A DNA stretch of 10,961 nt from Candidatus Nitrosopolaris nunavutensis (GCA_002501855.1 DAOM01000037.1:1-10961), one strand, 5' to 3'; positions 1-5,813 are shown, counted from the stretch's first letter. Translations and numbers: made by a program. Notes: a model not told the origin generated them from the sequence alone.

Positions 1-19
1 AGATGTGTATAAGAGACAA
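1..19 (+). other. Tn5/Nextera mosaic-end adapter remnant
   Basis: The first 18 bases are identical to the engineered Tn5 mosaic end (AGATGTGTATAAGAGACAG), with a mismatch only at base 19. This sequence is introduced by transposase-based library preparation and is not expected in an archaeal genome. It is read as untrimmed adapter at the end of an assembled contig, so genomic sequence probably starts at about base 19 or 20. Confidence 0.93.
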
Positions 20-175
20 ATCTTAGTCTACCGCTCATAGTAAATAATGAAGTGGATGTGATGTGATGCATTCTTCTCCACCAAAGGACCTAATTATTTT
101 CAGGGATGCGATAACCCTTTGCAACTATAATCTTCATAACGCAATAAAACAACGGATGATTCAACAGAACAGAAA

Positions 176-834
176 ATGGTAGTAAGGATTTTTAACTTTA
201 CAAAATATTTTGCACTTTCCTTTATCATATAGTATGCATCGCTCTCAATTATTATTATGCCGCATATTGCTCAACAAACAATGGGTCAGACAATGACAAC
301 TACGCCAATGGCTTACGACTTTACCAATACAAACTCTACAACAAGCAAATCCTTCTTGACATACCAAAATAATTCAACTTTAGGAATAAAAGTACAATAT
401 CCATCTAACTGGAAAAACCAACAAGTTGATGGTGTAGGTGTTGTATTTATTTCGCCTCCAGAAACTAATTTAGATAGATTTTTGGAAAAATTAACTATAG
501 CTTTTTTTCTTCAATTAATAATACCTCCATAAATGAATTAGCGAATCTAGCAATCAATAATTATAAAGAGCATTATACAGGTTTTCAGCTTATTGAATCA
601 AAGGCAATTACCTTCAACAGTAATCCTGCGTACACGATAGTATATTCATATACAGATCAGGAATTAAGAAAGGTTATAGCAACGGATGTCGCAACGGCTA
701 AGGACAATAGAGTCTATGTTTTTTCATATTCCGCAGACCCAAAAGAATATTCTAGTTATATGCCAACAATAGATAAGATGATTAATTCGTTTAAGACAAT
801 TCCTATAAACCTCACATATTCTAACAAAGTTTAG
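176..834 (+). pseudogene. PsbP-like exported protein, broken by an amber stop and a frameshift
   Basis: Three pieces join into one protein of about 219 codons. Piece 1 starts at ATG 176 (MVVRIFNFTKYFALSFII) and meets an in-frame TAG at 230-232. The same frame continues through YASLSIIIMPHIAQQ, so together they form a signal peptide ending near AQ. ATG 257 therefore lies inside the signal peptide and is not the original start. The mature part has GIKVQYPSNW and VVFISPPE, typical of the PsbP-like exported proteins abundant in ammonia-oxidising archaea, whose role is unknown. At the T7 run 502-508 the frame shifts by -1; the new frame carries NPAYTIVYSY, VYVFSYSADPKEYSSY and MPTIDKMINSF, the conserved C-terminal half, and stops at 834. 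One extra T would restore the frame. Two independent lesions favour a real pseudogene. Family assignment is confident; function is not known. Confidence 0.88.
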
Positions 835-1294
835 GATCTTAAAAAAACTTGATTCAATAATTAACTAATATACAAACACCATTCAACTTCTCACTTCGGA
901 ATGAAAGGAATTGATGTTGGCCGGGTTGGAAAGTAGTGGTAACAGCTAGTAGTATGAATAACGGAGATCTTCTATTTATGAGACTATATTAGGATTAGAT
1001 CTAATTCATCGGCAGAAGACGCAGCTAATTTACCTGTTGAGAACATATAATGTTGGTTGTGGTTCTCTCGATTATGAATTTCTGGAGTTCCTATAATGAG
1101 ATTTAGTCAGACGCAGTGAAATAATCTAGATTCTGAAGTAATTGATAGTTGGAAAAGGTGATAAATTGTGGTACACTTCTATAAATGTGGGTAATACGAT
1201 GAGTATAACTATCGGATGCTAAAAATTGACAATTAGGTAACTGATCCTCAGCTATTATATACGATAAGATTATTTTCATCTCAGAGGATTGAAA
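835..1294. other. Gap without a supported gene
   Basis: No homology-bearing ORF was recognised on either strand. A 58-codon minus-strand frame (1279 down to 1103) exists, but its length is unremarkable for AT-rich DNA and it has no motif. A 7-bp inverted pair GATAGTT/AACTATC lies about 60 bases apart near 1145-1215. The short A-run at 841-847 would be T-rich on the minus strand only. Probably degenerate intergenic DNA. Confidence 0.4.
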
Positions 1295-1439
1295 ATGAAT
1301 ACAAAAACAAGGATGTTCACTGTATTTGCTTATTCTAGCAGCAACGCTTGCAGCTCAAACATACTCTCAAAAATCGATATCGAGCACGTTCAGGATTTGT
1401 TACAAGCAAGAAAGTTCTCACGTCATAATGGTGAAATAA
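1295..1439 (+). pseudogene. Remnant of a secreted-protein gene (frameshifted signal peptide)
   Basis: ATG 1295 opens MNTKTRMFTVF; within the TTT at 1325-1327 the meaningful frame changes, and the next frame reads LLILAATLAAQTYSQ, clearly the hydrophobic core and AQT/YSQ cleavage region of a signal peptide. Removing one T joins them as MNTKTRMFTV plus LLILAATLAAQTYSQ. The joined frame stops at 1437-1439 after only about 20 further residues with no recognisable domain, so the mature protein is missing or was very short. The start MNTKT resembles that of the intact PepSY protein at 3903, a common beginning for exported proteins in these archaea. The 3' end touches the next gene. Confidence 0.6.
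1430..1434 (+). promoter_or_regulatory. Shine-Dalgarno site deciding the TTG start at 1441
   Basis: GGTGA matches the archaeal anti-Shine-Dalgarno complement (GGAGGTGAT) and ends six bases before TTG 1441. It lies inside the tail of the broken upstream gene, suggesting translational coupling before that gene decayed. Confidence 0.6.
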
Positions 1440-1440
1440 T

Positions 1441-1938
1441 TTGAGTAACACAAAGGGACCACAAATAACAAGGCAAAAAATAGTTGTATATTGTGTAGTA
1501 GGTCTTATGATTAGTACAGCTGCTATATATTTAGAACTAGGAGCAAGGGGTCTAGTGAGATCGTCTCATTTTAATGAATCAGGTGTTGTGCGGCACCATA
1601 TCGAGAGTAATGCCAGAGAAAGTGGTGGTCCTAGGATACCAGGAGGCCAAAATATATTTTTCATAATAGTTGGTATAGCCTCTATTATAGTGGCTGTATG
1701 GATGCTGAAGAATAAGCGCAATAGTAAAATACCATACATCATAGCTGCTGTGGGATCCTTGGGTATAATCATTCTGTATATAATTACTAGAACTGTAAAT
1801 ATTCCATACCTTGGTTTAGAAGCTGAAGTGAATACAATAGATATCCTTTCCAAGGTATTACAAGTTGGAATAATCATAGGCTCTGCAATTGTGATAAGAC
1901 AACAACAAAAAGAACAACAACTAAAGTTGTATACGTAA
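1441..1938 (+). CDS. Four-helix membrane protein, function unknown
   Basis: An intact 165-residue membrane protein starting at TTG; an in-frame TGA at 1432 and the GGTGA ribosome site fix this start. Four hydrophobic helices are visible at about 13-33, 71-89, 98-116 and 134-152, joined by a polar extracellular loop (about 34-70, His/Arg/Gly-rich, with IPGGQ just before helix 2) and a short cytoplasmic KNKRNSK turn. The segment TRTVNIPYLG followed by an acidic stretch before helix 4 recalls a layout seen in small four-helix proteins of Actinobacteria and ammonia oxidisers that have no assigned function. The C-terminus is basic and Gln-rich (IRQQQKEQQ) and probably cytoplasmic. It lies 54 bases upstream of a winged-helix regulator on the same strand, so the two may be co-transcribed. 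Coding status is confident; no function is proposed. Confidence 0.8.
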   Translation: MSNTKGPQITRQKIVVYCVVGLMISTAAIYLELGARGLVRSSHFNESGVVRHHIESNARESGGPRIPGGQNIFFIIVGIASIIVAVWMLKNKRNSKIPYIIAAVGSLGIIILYIITRTVNIPYLGLEAEVNTIDILSKVLQVGIIIGSAIVIRQQQKEQQLKLYT

Positions 1939-1992
1939 ACAAGTTTAGATGTCTAAACATAAGGTCGGGTTCCAAAAAGTAAGGATGTTGAT

Positions 1993-2463
1993 ATGCCTGC
2001 AGAGGGGGTGGTTGATGCTAAAATATTAATCTTAAAACAAATTGGCGAAACTCCAGGAATAGGACACAGGGAAATTCTAAGATTAACTGGTTTGAGCAAT
2101 GGCGCACTCGAATATCATCTGAGAATATTGGAAAACACTCATAAAGTAAATGTCGACAGATCGGGCGGTAGGAGAGGAAGATACTATCCTGTCGATATTC
2201 TAGCAGATGAATCACACATACTAGGATTTATCAGAAATAATGTATCAAGACAAATAATCACTTTTATACTTCAACATAAACTGTGTACTTTTAACGAAAT
2301 TCTTGAGCAAACTAAGAAGGCGCCATCTACACTATCTTGGCATCTAAAGAGACTTTCTAGAGCTACAATAATATCGGTTACCTATGGAAAGGAGCACCAG
2401 CTTTATCAAGTTTTAAACAATAAATTTGTACAATTCATTATACAAATATGGAGAGAGCTTTAA
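1993..2463 (+). CDS. Tandem winged helix-turn-helix transcriptional regulator
   Basis: A 156-residue soluble protein with two winged-helix DNA-binding domains. Domain 1 (about 8-66) has the recognition helix GLSNGALEYHLRILE followed by a basic wing RSGGRRGRYYP. Domain 2 (about 84-142) has KKAPSTLSWHLKRL as its recognition helix. This two-domain layout is common among archaeal ArsR/MarR-like regulators. No metal-binding Cys cluster or ligand domain is visible (one Cys, C98), so the signal is unknown. ATG 1993 is preceded by AAGGA, about seven bases upstream. Its position after the membrane protein gene suggests that it regulates that gene or itself. Confidence 0.88.
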   Translation: MPAEGVVDAKILILKQIGETPGIGHREILRLTGLSNGALEYHLRILENTHKVNVDRSGGRRGRYYPVDILADESHILGFIRNNVSRQIITFILQHKLCTFNEILEQTKKAPSTLSWHLKRLSRATIISVTYGKEHQLYQVLNNKFVQFIIQIWREL

Positions 2464-2603
2464 AGAACAAGTTGCAAACGAGATATTCGAAAGGCTTTAA
2501 CACTATGAAAGATATTGGATTTGTCAAAGACATACACTTTAAGTTTCAACAATATATTCTGGATCATCCGCCAGAAAATATTCACTCCAGCAAGGTTTCA
2601 TGA
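2448..2603 (+). CDS. Possible overlapping 51-aa ORF
   Basis: ATG 2448 lies within the last codons of the winged-helix gene in another frame and reads 51 residues, including the Lys/Phe-rich segment GFVKDIHFKFQQYILDHP. No family was recognised and no clear ribosome site is seen. It may be a coupled small ORF, but chance is equally likely. Confidence 0.2.
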   Translation: MERALKNKLQTRYSKGFNTMKDIGFVKDIHFKFQQYILDHPPENIHSSKVS

Positions 2604-2659
2604 TTTAAAATGCAAAACATCTATATTTTCTTAGGAATTACCCCGATAGCTAATAAACC

Positions 2660-2686
2660 ACTAGAAGGCGCTAGCTAACGAAGTAT
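2660..2686 (+). repeat. Left copy of a 27-bp inverted repeat
   Basis: Starts ACTAGAAGGCGCTAGCTAAC and ends AAGTAT. It matches the reverse complement of 3552-3578 at 23 of 27 positions. The pair bounds a segment of about 920 bp. The inner six bases overlap codons of the extended reading frame of the HTH_45 gene. Confidence 0.6.
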
Positions 2687-2716
2687 CGAAGCAGAGAGGA
2701 TATTCTCTCAATCATT

Positions 2717-2914
2717 TTGAATGTTGTTAGTGAAGGAGGAGCAACTCAGACAGATATTATGTATAAAGCTTCAATGAACTTCCGACTAATGAAAAAATAC
2801 ATGTCATTTCTGTCGAAGAATGGTCTACTCATAAAGGAAGGGGCAAGTCATAGAATAACAGATAAGGGTGTGTATTTTTTGCAAATATATGACCAGTTAA
2901 ATGAAATGATATAA
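2717..2914 (+). CDS. HTH_45-type winged helix protein, start uncertain
   Basis: The frame reads ILNVVSEGGATQTDIMYKAS, FRLMKKYMSFLSKNGLL, HRITDKGVYFLQIYDQLNEM. This is the small winged-helix domain (HTH_45-like, PF14947) found in many copies in ammonia-oxidising archaea: ATQTDIMYKA is helix 2, the KKYMSFLSKNGLL segment is the recognition region, and ITDKGVYFL is the wing and last helix. The homologous part clearly extends upstream of the TTG at 2717: KYRSREDILSII is encoded from about 2681, but that frame has no ATG, GTG or TTG before the TAG at 2672. The gene has thus lost its proper start, perhaps where the left inverted repeat (2660-2686) meets it, or it uses TTG 2717 and makes a truncated 65-residue protein. 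It is likely cytoplasmic and DNA-binding if expressed. Confidence 0.7.
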   Translation: MNVVSEGGATQTDIMYKASMNFRLMKKYMSFLSKNGLLIKEGASHRITDKGVYFLQIYDQLNEMI

Positions 2915-2962
2915 AGAATATCAAAATGATAGAAAGGTCTAACGAGTGCCGATTGAACTGGC

Positions 2963-3238
2963 ATGAGTTGTGGGATACTTATCTCTAATGATGTGGAAGT
3001 CCCAATATCAGTATCCGATTTAGGTTATTCCCATATGATATCAGTCACTGGTACGGCAAATCTTGAAGGAACGTTGCACAACCTATGCTATTCTGCTGGG
3101 CCCTCCCGCAGGGGGTCATGGACATTCAAGTCATATTTTGGTCTACGATGGAAAGCGATGACAATTGTATGTACTTATGCTACTACATGGTGTAGTAAGT
3201 ACGAATCCAGCTCTTGCATAAGTTCTGGTGAAGCATAG
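2963..3238 (+). CDS. Hypothetical ORF of doubtful coding status
   Basis: A 91-codon frame starting MSCGILISNDVEVPISVSDL. The first half looks beta-strand-like (VPISVSDLGYSHMISVTGTA), but the second half is rich in Cys, Ser and Trp and unlike a folded protein. In another frame around 3090-3160, LLLGPPAGGHGHSSHILVYD reads more like protein, which suggests a frameshift inside a decayed gene. No ribosome site and no recognised family. It lies inside the inverted-repeat-bounded segment. Confidence 0.25.
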   Translation: MSCGILISNDVEVPISVSDLGYSHMISVTGTANLEGTLHNLCYSAGPSRRGSWTFKSYFGLRWKAMTIVCTYATTWCSKYESSSCISSGEA

Positions 3239-3477
3239 CATTACGGGTGGTAATGCCAGCGCTCCCCTTGGATTTGGTATTAACCATCAAAAGCACGAGC
3301 AGCAGCAATCACTAGTAACATGATGATAAAATGTGCAGAAGTTAGTGTGAGGCTACTAAGATTTTATTCATACTTCCTGATACATTTCTTCTGTTCTGCT
3401 ATTTGGAATTAGTTTCGTTTTGTGGCACCACATTTCAGTCCCCAAGGTGTATAAAGGAAGAAATAAAATATCTGTCT

Positions 3478-3535
3478 TGACCACTATTACGATCTTTCTA
3501 AATATTTACAATTGAAGAATAGGATCGTAGTGTCA
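3478..3535. repeat. Imperfect inverted repeat (large hairpin)
   Basis: The left arm TGACCACTATTACGATC pairs with the right arm GATCGTAGTGTCA: TACGATC/GATCGTA is perfect and the outer bases pair after a small bulge. The loop is about 28 bases and AT-rich. It sits just inside the right copy of the 27-bp inverted repeat, as subterminal repeats of mobile elements often do. Confidence 0.5.
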
Positions 3536-3551
3536 GTGAGCAGGCCAAAAA

Positions 3552-3578
3552 ATACTTGGCTAACTAACGCCTTCTAGT
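3552..3578 (-). repeat. Right copy of the 27-bp inverted repeat
   Basis: Read on the minus strand it begins ACTAGAAGGCGTTAGTTAGC and ends AAGTAT, matching 2660-2686 with four mismatches. Both copies have TA next to GAAGGCG at the outer end, compatible with a TA target duplication, though a 2-bp match proves little. Confidence 0.6.
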
Positions 3579-3603
3579 ACTGTGGTTATGGGTGTAAAAG
3601 AAA

Positions 3604-3777
3604 TTATGCTGGTTCTGAAATGGCTGCGGAGCCAATATGACTACCAATAAGTAAAGAGAAGGAAGAAAAGTCAGAAGTAGGGAGTAGAGATAATCTATTA
3701 TACAATAGACGCAATAAAATCACAGATAATACTACGGTTATCATGACATCTTCTACCAGCGGCTGCATGAGATTCAT
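3604..3777 (-). CDS. Possible small membrane protein (57 aa), divergent from the PepSY gene
   Basis: Minus-strand ORF starting MNLMQPLVEDVMITVVLSVI and continuing LLRLLYNRLSLLP, with one clear hydrophobic helix at about 11-25 followed by basic residues and a Ser-rich tail. A TATA-like element (TAAATTTTATAG on the minus strand) lies roughly 25 bases before the ATG, the spacing of a leaderless archaeal transcript. It is transcribed away from the PepSY gene and shares a 125-bp intergenic region with it. No family recognised; the helix and promoter spacing are the only support. Confidence 0.4.
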   Translation of the reverse strand: MNLMQPLVEDVMITVVLSVILLRLLYNRLSLLPTSDFSSFSLLIGSHIGSAAISEPA

Positions 3778-3864
3778 AGAAGATAGATAAATGACTATAA
3801 AATTTATGCGATAATTGCTAATTTATTGTGTTTAATGCAAATACAATTCATATATTGACGCCTG

Positions 3865-3885
3865 ACTGTTAATATATCTAACAGT
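3865..3885 (+). promoter_or_regulatory. Palindromic operator candidate over the TATA box of the PepSY gene
   Basis: ACTGTTA and TAACAGT form perfect 7-bp arms around the 7-bp spacer ATATATC. The AT-rich core (TTAATATATC) is centred about 27 bases before ATG 3903, where the TATA box of a leaderless transcript should be, and no Shine-Dalgarno site precedes the ATG. A dimeric regulator binding here would block TBP. Confidence 0.55.
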
Positions 3886-3902
3886 TGTAGAATACTCAAG
3901 AT

Positions 3903-4502
3903 ATGAATACAAAAACAACAAAGAATGTAGTTTTGTTGATAATAGGTGCGGTCATATTAGTTAGTATCAACTTATCAACAGCGCCTATTGCATCCATACA
4001 AGAAGCAAACGCTCAGGCGAACAGCAACATGACTGGCAGTATTGTTGGTAGTAGTAGTGGCCAAAATCAAACTATGGGCTCTAATATGATTATAGACTAT
4101 CCTGGGGGATCAAATATCACCGGTTCTATACCAATTGTATCTACAATATCTAAATCAACAGCATCACAAATACACATTAGTCTTCCGAATGCTACTGCGA
4201 CTGCAGAAAAGTCTGTCGGTACTAATGCACATGCAGTATTAGCTCGCCTTGGGATAGTACATGGATTTCTAGTATATACAGTATTGGTAACAGATAGCGA
4301 CTCTAACTTCCATTACGTTACAGTAGATGTTGGAAATGGCAAAGTCCTGTCGTCTCATCAACTATCCATGATGGATATGATTCGTGATGGTGCAGTGATG
4401 ACGGCTATGAGGCCAACAATGATGATGATTCCTGGAATGGGGATGATGATGGGCCCTGTAATGATGAACGAACCTCAATCCTATGGCAACTCATTCCCAT
4501 AA
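3903..4502 (+). CDS. Exported PepSY-domain protein with Met-rich C-terminus
   Basis: An intact 199-residue protein. A signal peptide spans about 1-37: basic MNTKTTK, a hydrophobic core VVLLIIGAVILVSI, and an ANA cleavage motif before Gln38. A Ser/Asn/Gly-rich linker (about 40-75) carries N-X-S/T sequons. Residues about 92-152 form a PepSY-type domain: AEKSVGTNAHAVLARLG, then GFLVYTVLVTD, then the hallmark VDVGNGKVLS. PepSY domains occur in extracytoplasmic proteins and often modulate other proteins. The tail 156-188 has 14 Met in 33 residues (PTMMMIPGMGMMMGP), resembling Cu(I)-binding Met-rich segments; copper binding would fit a copper-demanding ammonia oxidiser but is inferred. A palindrome overlaps its promoter, and a small ORF diverges from it. 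Export and domain type are confident; the precise role is unknown. Confidence 0.88.
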   Translation: MNTKTTKNVVLLIIGAVILVSINLSTAPIASIQEANAQANSNMTGSIVGSSSGQNQTMGSNMIIDYPGGSNITGSIPIVSTISKSTASQIHISLPNATATAEKSVGTNAHAVLARLGIVHGFLVYTVLVTDSDSNFHYVTVDVGNGKVLSSHQLSMMDMIRDGAVMTAMRPTMMMIPGMGMMMGPVMMNEPQSYGNSFP

Positions 4503-4792
4503 GAAATATTGGATTTATGTCGATGGTCGATGCGAGCGCCCAGATTTTAAGGAGAACTCAAATGTAAATAAGTAAAATATATCGAGACTGTAGCGAGTTT
4601 CCTGGTGATCAGCTGGTTCTACCAGCGGTCTGTAAGGCTAGTGCTGAGGCCTTTTCATATGCTTACTAGCACTTTGAATATCTAGAATATCATAACTATT
4701 TAGTGAATTAGATGGGGATTAATGATAACTTATGTAAGATTCACACCCTATGTTTTGCTCTTCAGCTATGAAATTTTCTTCCTAGACCCCTC
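4503..4792. other. Intergenic stretch with a start-stop element and a short hairpin
   Basis: No gene recognised. AAGGAG (4549-4554) lies seven bases before ATG 4562, which is followed at once by TAA. A perfect hairpin GCTGGT-TCT-ACCAGC occupies 4612-4626, and AGTGCT/AGCACT forms a looser inverted pair near 4640-4675. Confidence 0.4.
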
Positions 4793-4924
4793 ATGAAAGG
4801 AGCCTATAATTATCGTCAGGGATTCATACCCATTATGAGTATTCCGTTCTCCCGTGCTGCTATGGTGAAGTTAGTATTAATAAAAATTCAAGGAGTCAGC
4901 GACTCTTTTTATTCTGGTTTCTAA
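4793..4924 (+). CDS. Possible 43-aa ORF, function unknown
   Basis: ATG 4793 opens MKGAYNYRQGFIPIMSIPFS, continuing RAAMVKLVLIKIQG to TAA at 4922-4924. The residue mix is protein-like, but there is no good ribosome site and no recognised family. A terminator-like hairpin (4890-4910) lies inside this frame, so both interpretations cannot easily be true. It may be a fragment of a larger lost gene. Confidence 0.25.
   Translation: MKGAYNYRQGFIPIMSIPFSRAAMVKLVLIKIQGVSDSFYSGF
4890..4910 (+). terminator. Intrinsic-terminator-like hairpin followed by T5
   Basis: GAGTC-AGC-GACTC is a perfect 5-bp stem with a 3-base loop, extendable by a G:T and two A:T pairs, and is followed directly by TTTTT (4906-4910). 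Archaeal termination depends mainly on the T-run, so this could end a plus-strand transcript, but no confident gene lies immediately upstream. Confidence 0.45.
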
Positions 4925-5137
4925 ATCACCCATATCATTTATGATTCTTATATCATTGTTCTATTGATATTCCATCATGCCACATTCTTACAGAAATTCT
5001 CATTTGATGCTCTCGAAACTTATTAAATAAATCAGACAGAAACATATTTGATCGGATGCTCTCTCTTGCTCAAGCGTATAATTCGAATAATAATCTAATT
5101 AATCTAAAATTCTTCATCGCTAATCTCTACAACTGAA
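4925..5137. other. AT-rich spacer, nothing recognised
   Basis: No ORF with family features on either strand. Near 5090-5112 an AT-rich stretch (TCTAATTAATCTAAAAT) could serve as the TATA region for the GC-rich patch that follows. Confidence 0.35.
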
Positions 5138-5245
5138 TGCTGCTTCTATGAGGCTTTAGCTGCCTCCGAGAAGGAACCCAAGCGAATCGGAATGCAAGCT
5201 TTTCGAGCCGAAGCTACCATGCTAAGTCGCGTAATCATAGTTTTT
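5138..5245 (+). ncRNA. Candidate structured RNA: GC-rich patch with consecutive hairpins
   Basis: This patch is visibly richer in G and C than its AT-rich surroundings. It contains GAGGC/GCCTC (5150-5154 with 5162-5166, 7-base loop), TCCGA/TCGGA (5165-5169 with 5187-5191, overlapping the first stem by two bases) and AGCTT/AAGCT (5197-5201 with 5211-5215, 9-base loop) plus GCA/TGC outside it. An AT-rich promoter-like region lies about 30 bases before it, and TTTTT at 5241-5245 could end a transcript. It does not fold as a tRNA and has no clear C/D boxes. Strand is assumed from the T-run. It could equally be a decayed gene fragment. Confidence 0.25.
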
Positions 5246-5248
5246 GGA

Positions 5249-5293
5249 GTTATATATTCAGCGCATATGGAAAGGAGGAGCTAAGTAATGTAA
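5249..5293 (+). promoter_or_regulatory. TATA-like element, strong ribosome site and immediate start-stop
   Basis: TTATATATT at about 5249-5258 is followed by GGAGG at 5274-5278 and, nine bases later, ATG 5288 whose next codon is TAA. One base after the TAA comes ATG 5295, which opens a 57-codon frame. The arrangement would load a ribosome that terminates at once and could reinitiate at 5295. It could also be the leftover start of a gene hit by a nonsense mutation. Confidence 0.35.
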
Positions 5294-5294
5294 C

Positions 5295-5468
5295 ATGTGT
5301 TTCTCCAAAACGAGTAGAGCATCTCCAGAGTTTTACTTTACAGAAGATATAACGAAATTTGTAGCTAAGTTAAGAATCGCAACAAAGCGTCTTCTCGTAT
5401 ATGCTTCTCATGGTTCTGGTAGGAGAGAAGAGAAGTTTAACCATGCCTGTCTAAAATTCCTAAATTAA
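5295..5468 (+). CDS. Possible small basic protein (57 aa)
   Basis: ATG 5295 begins MCFSKTSRASPEFYFTEDIT and continues KFVAKLRIATKRLLVYASHG, then a basic stretch ending NHACLKFLN. The sequence is Lys/Arg-rich without hydrophobic segments; two His and a Cys near the end do not make a clear zinc motif. The only ribosome site, GGAGG at 5274, is 16 bases away, too far unless translation reinitiates after the start-stop at 5288. A T5 run at 5480-5484 just downstream could terminate transcription. The inverted pair CATGGTT/AACCATG (about 5409-5445) lies inside. No family recognised. Confidence 0.35.
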   Translation: MCFSKTSRASPEFYFTEDITKFVAKLRIATKRLLVYASHGSGRREEKFNHACLKFLN

Positions 5469-5643
5469 GGACGATTCTGTTTTTATTGTAATGACCAGAT
5501 GACATTTCAGATCTCTGTTTTTATATACTGTGAATAGCTTCCATTTCCTGTGGAGATAGATCGGCATCAGATTCACATCGATTCCTCATCATACGCTTTG
5601 ACCAAGCCGAACTATTCTAGAAATTACATACACTTCAAACATA
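5469..5643. other. Spacer with T-runs and a minus-strand fragment
   Basis: T5 runs lie at 5480-5484 and 5518-5522. On the minus strand 5592-5521 reads MMRNRCESDADLSPQEMEAI, in the same frame as the small membrane ORF ending at 5644 but separated from it by three stops. It could be a decayed extension or neighbour; unproven. Confidence 0.25.
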
Positions 5644-5796
5644 TCATGTTGTATGCGATAGAAGGGCAACTATAGTAAGAACCATTCCGGCTGCCATTGT
5701 CGCCATACCTCCAAATATCATGACCTTCGGTCTACATGCCAAATCCTTTAGTTGTTTTGATGATCTTATACTAGCTAACATATAGTGTTTTTTCAT
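5644..5796 (-). CDS. Small single-helix membrane protein candidate (50 aa)
   Basis: Minus-strand ORF beginning MKKHYMLASIRSSKQLKDLA, then CRPKVMIFGGMATMAAGMVL and TIVALLSHTT. A basic N-terminal half precedes one strong hydrophobic helix (about 25-47) with Gly/Ala/Met spacing, so the likely topology is a cytoplasmic N-terminus and one membrane anchor. No Shine-Dalgarno site precedes the ATG. Two tandem 10-bp repeats, 11 bp apart, sit 18-38 bases upstream in the core-promoter position. Tiny membrane proteins of this kind are common and uncharacterised in ammonia-oxidising archaea. No function proposed. Confidence 0.45.
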   Translation of the reverse strand: MKKHYMLASIRSSKQLKDLACRPKVMIFGGMATMAAGMVLTIVALLSHTT

Positions 5797-5813
5797 CTCG
5801 AATATTTAACAAA

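Larger units (their letters stand above)
3239..3603. other. Gap with inverted repeats, no gene seen
   Basis: No coding frame with protein-like content was found on either strand. The stretch holds the imperfect hairpin at 3478-3535 and the right copy of the 27-bp inverted repeat at 3552-3578. Confidence 0.4.

Noticed and set aside
230..232. TAG read as pyrrolysine
   Set aside because: It sits in the hydrophobic core of a signal peptide, and these archaea are not known to use pyrrolysine.
502..508. Programmed -1 frameshifting as the main explanation for the PsbP-like gene
   Set aside because: An upstream in-frame TAG already disables the gene, and no downstream stimulatory structure was evident; decay or an indel is simpler.
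1103..1279. Minus-strand 58-codon frame in the first gap
   Set aside because: No helix pattern, motif or ribosome site; the length is expected by chance in AT-rich DNA.
1566..1877. Minus-strand frame inside the four-helix membrane protein gene
   Set aside because: It mirrors codons of the plus-strand gene, which has a ribosome site and sensible membrane topology.
3751..4628. 12-base repeat TTCTACCAGCGG at 3751 and 4617
   Set aside because: Short, unflanked by other similarity, and one copy lies in a possible coding frame; likely chance.
5138..5222. Possible tRNA (TTCGAGC resembles a T-loop, ends near ACCA)
   Set aside because: The bases flanking TTCGAGC do not form a 5-bp T stem, and no acceptor stem or anticodon arm can be placed.
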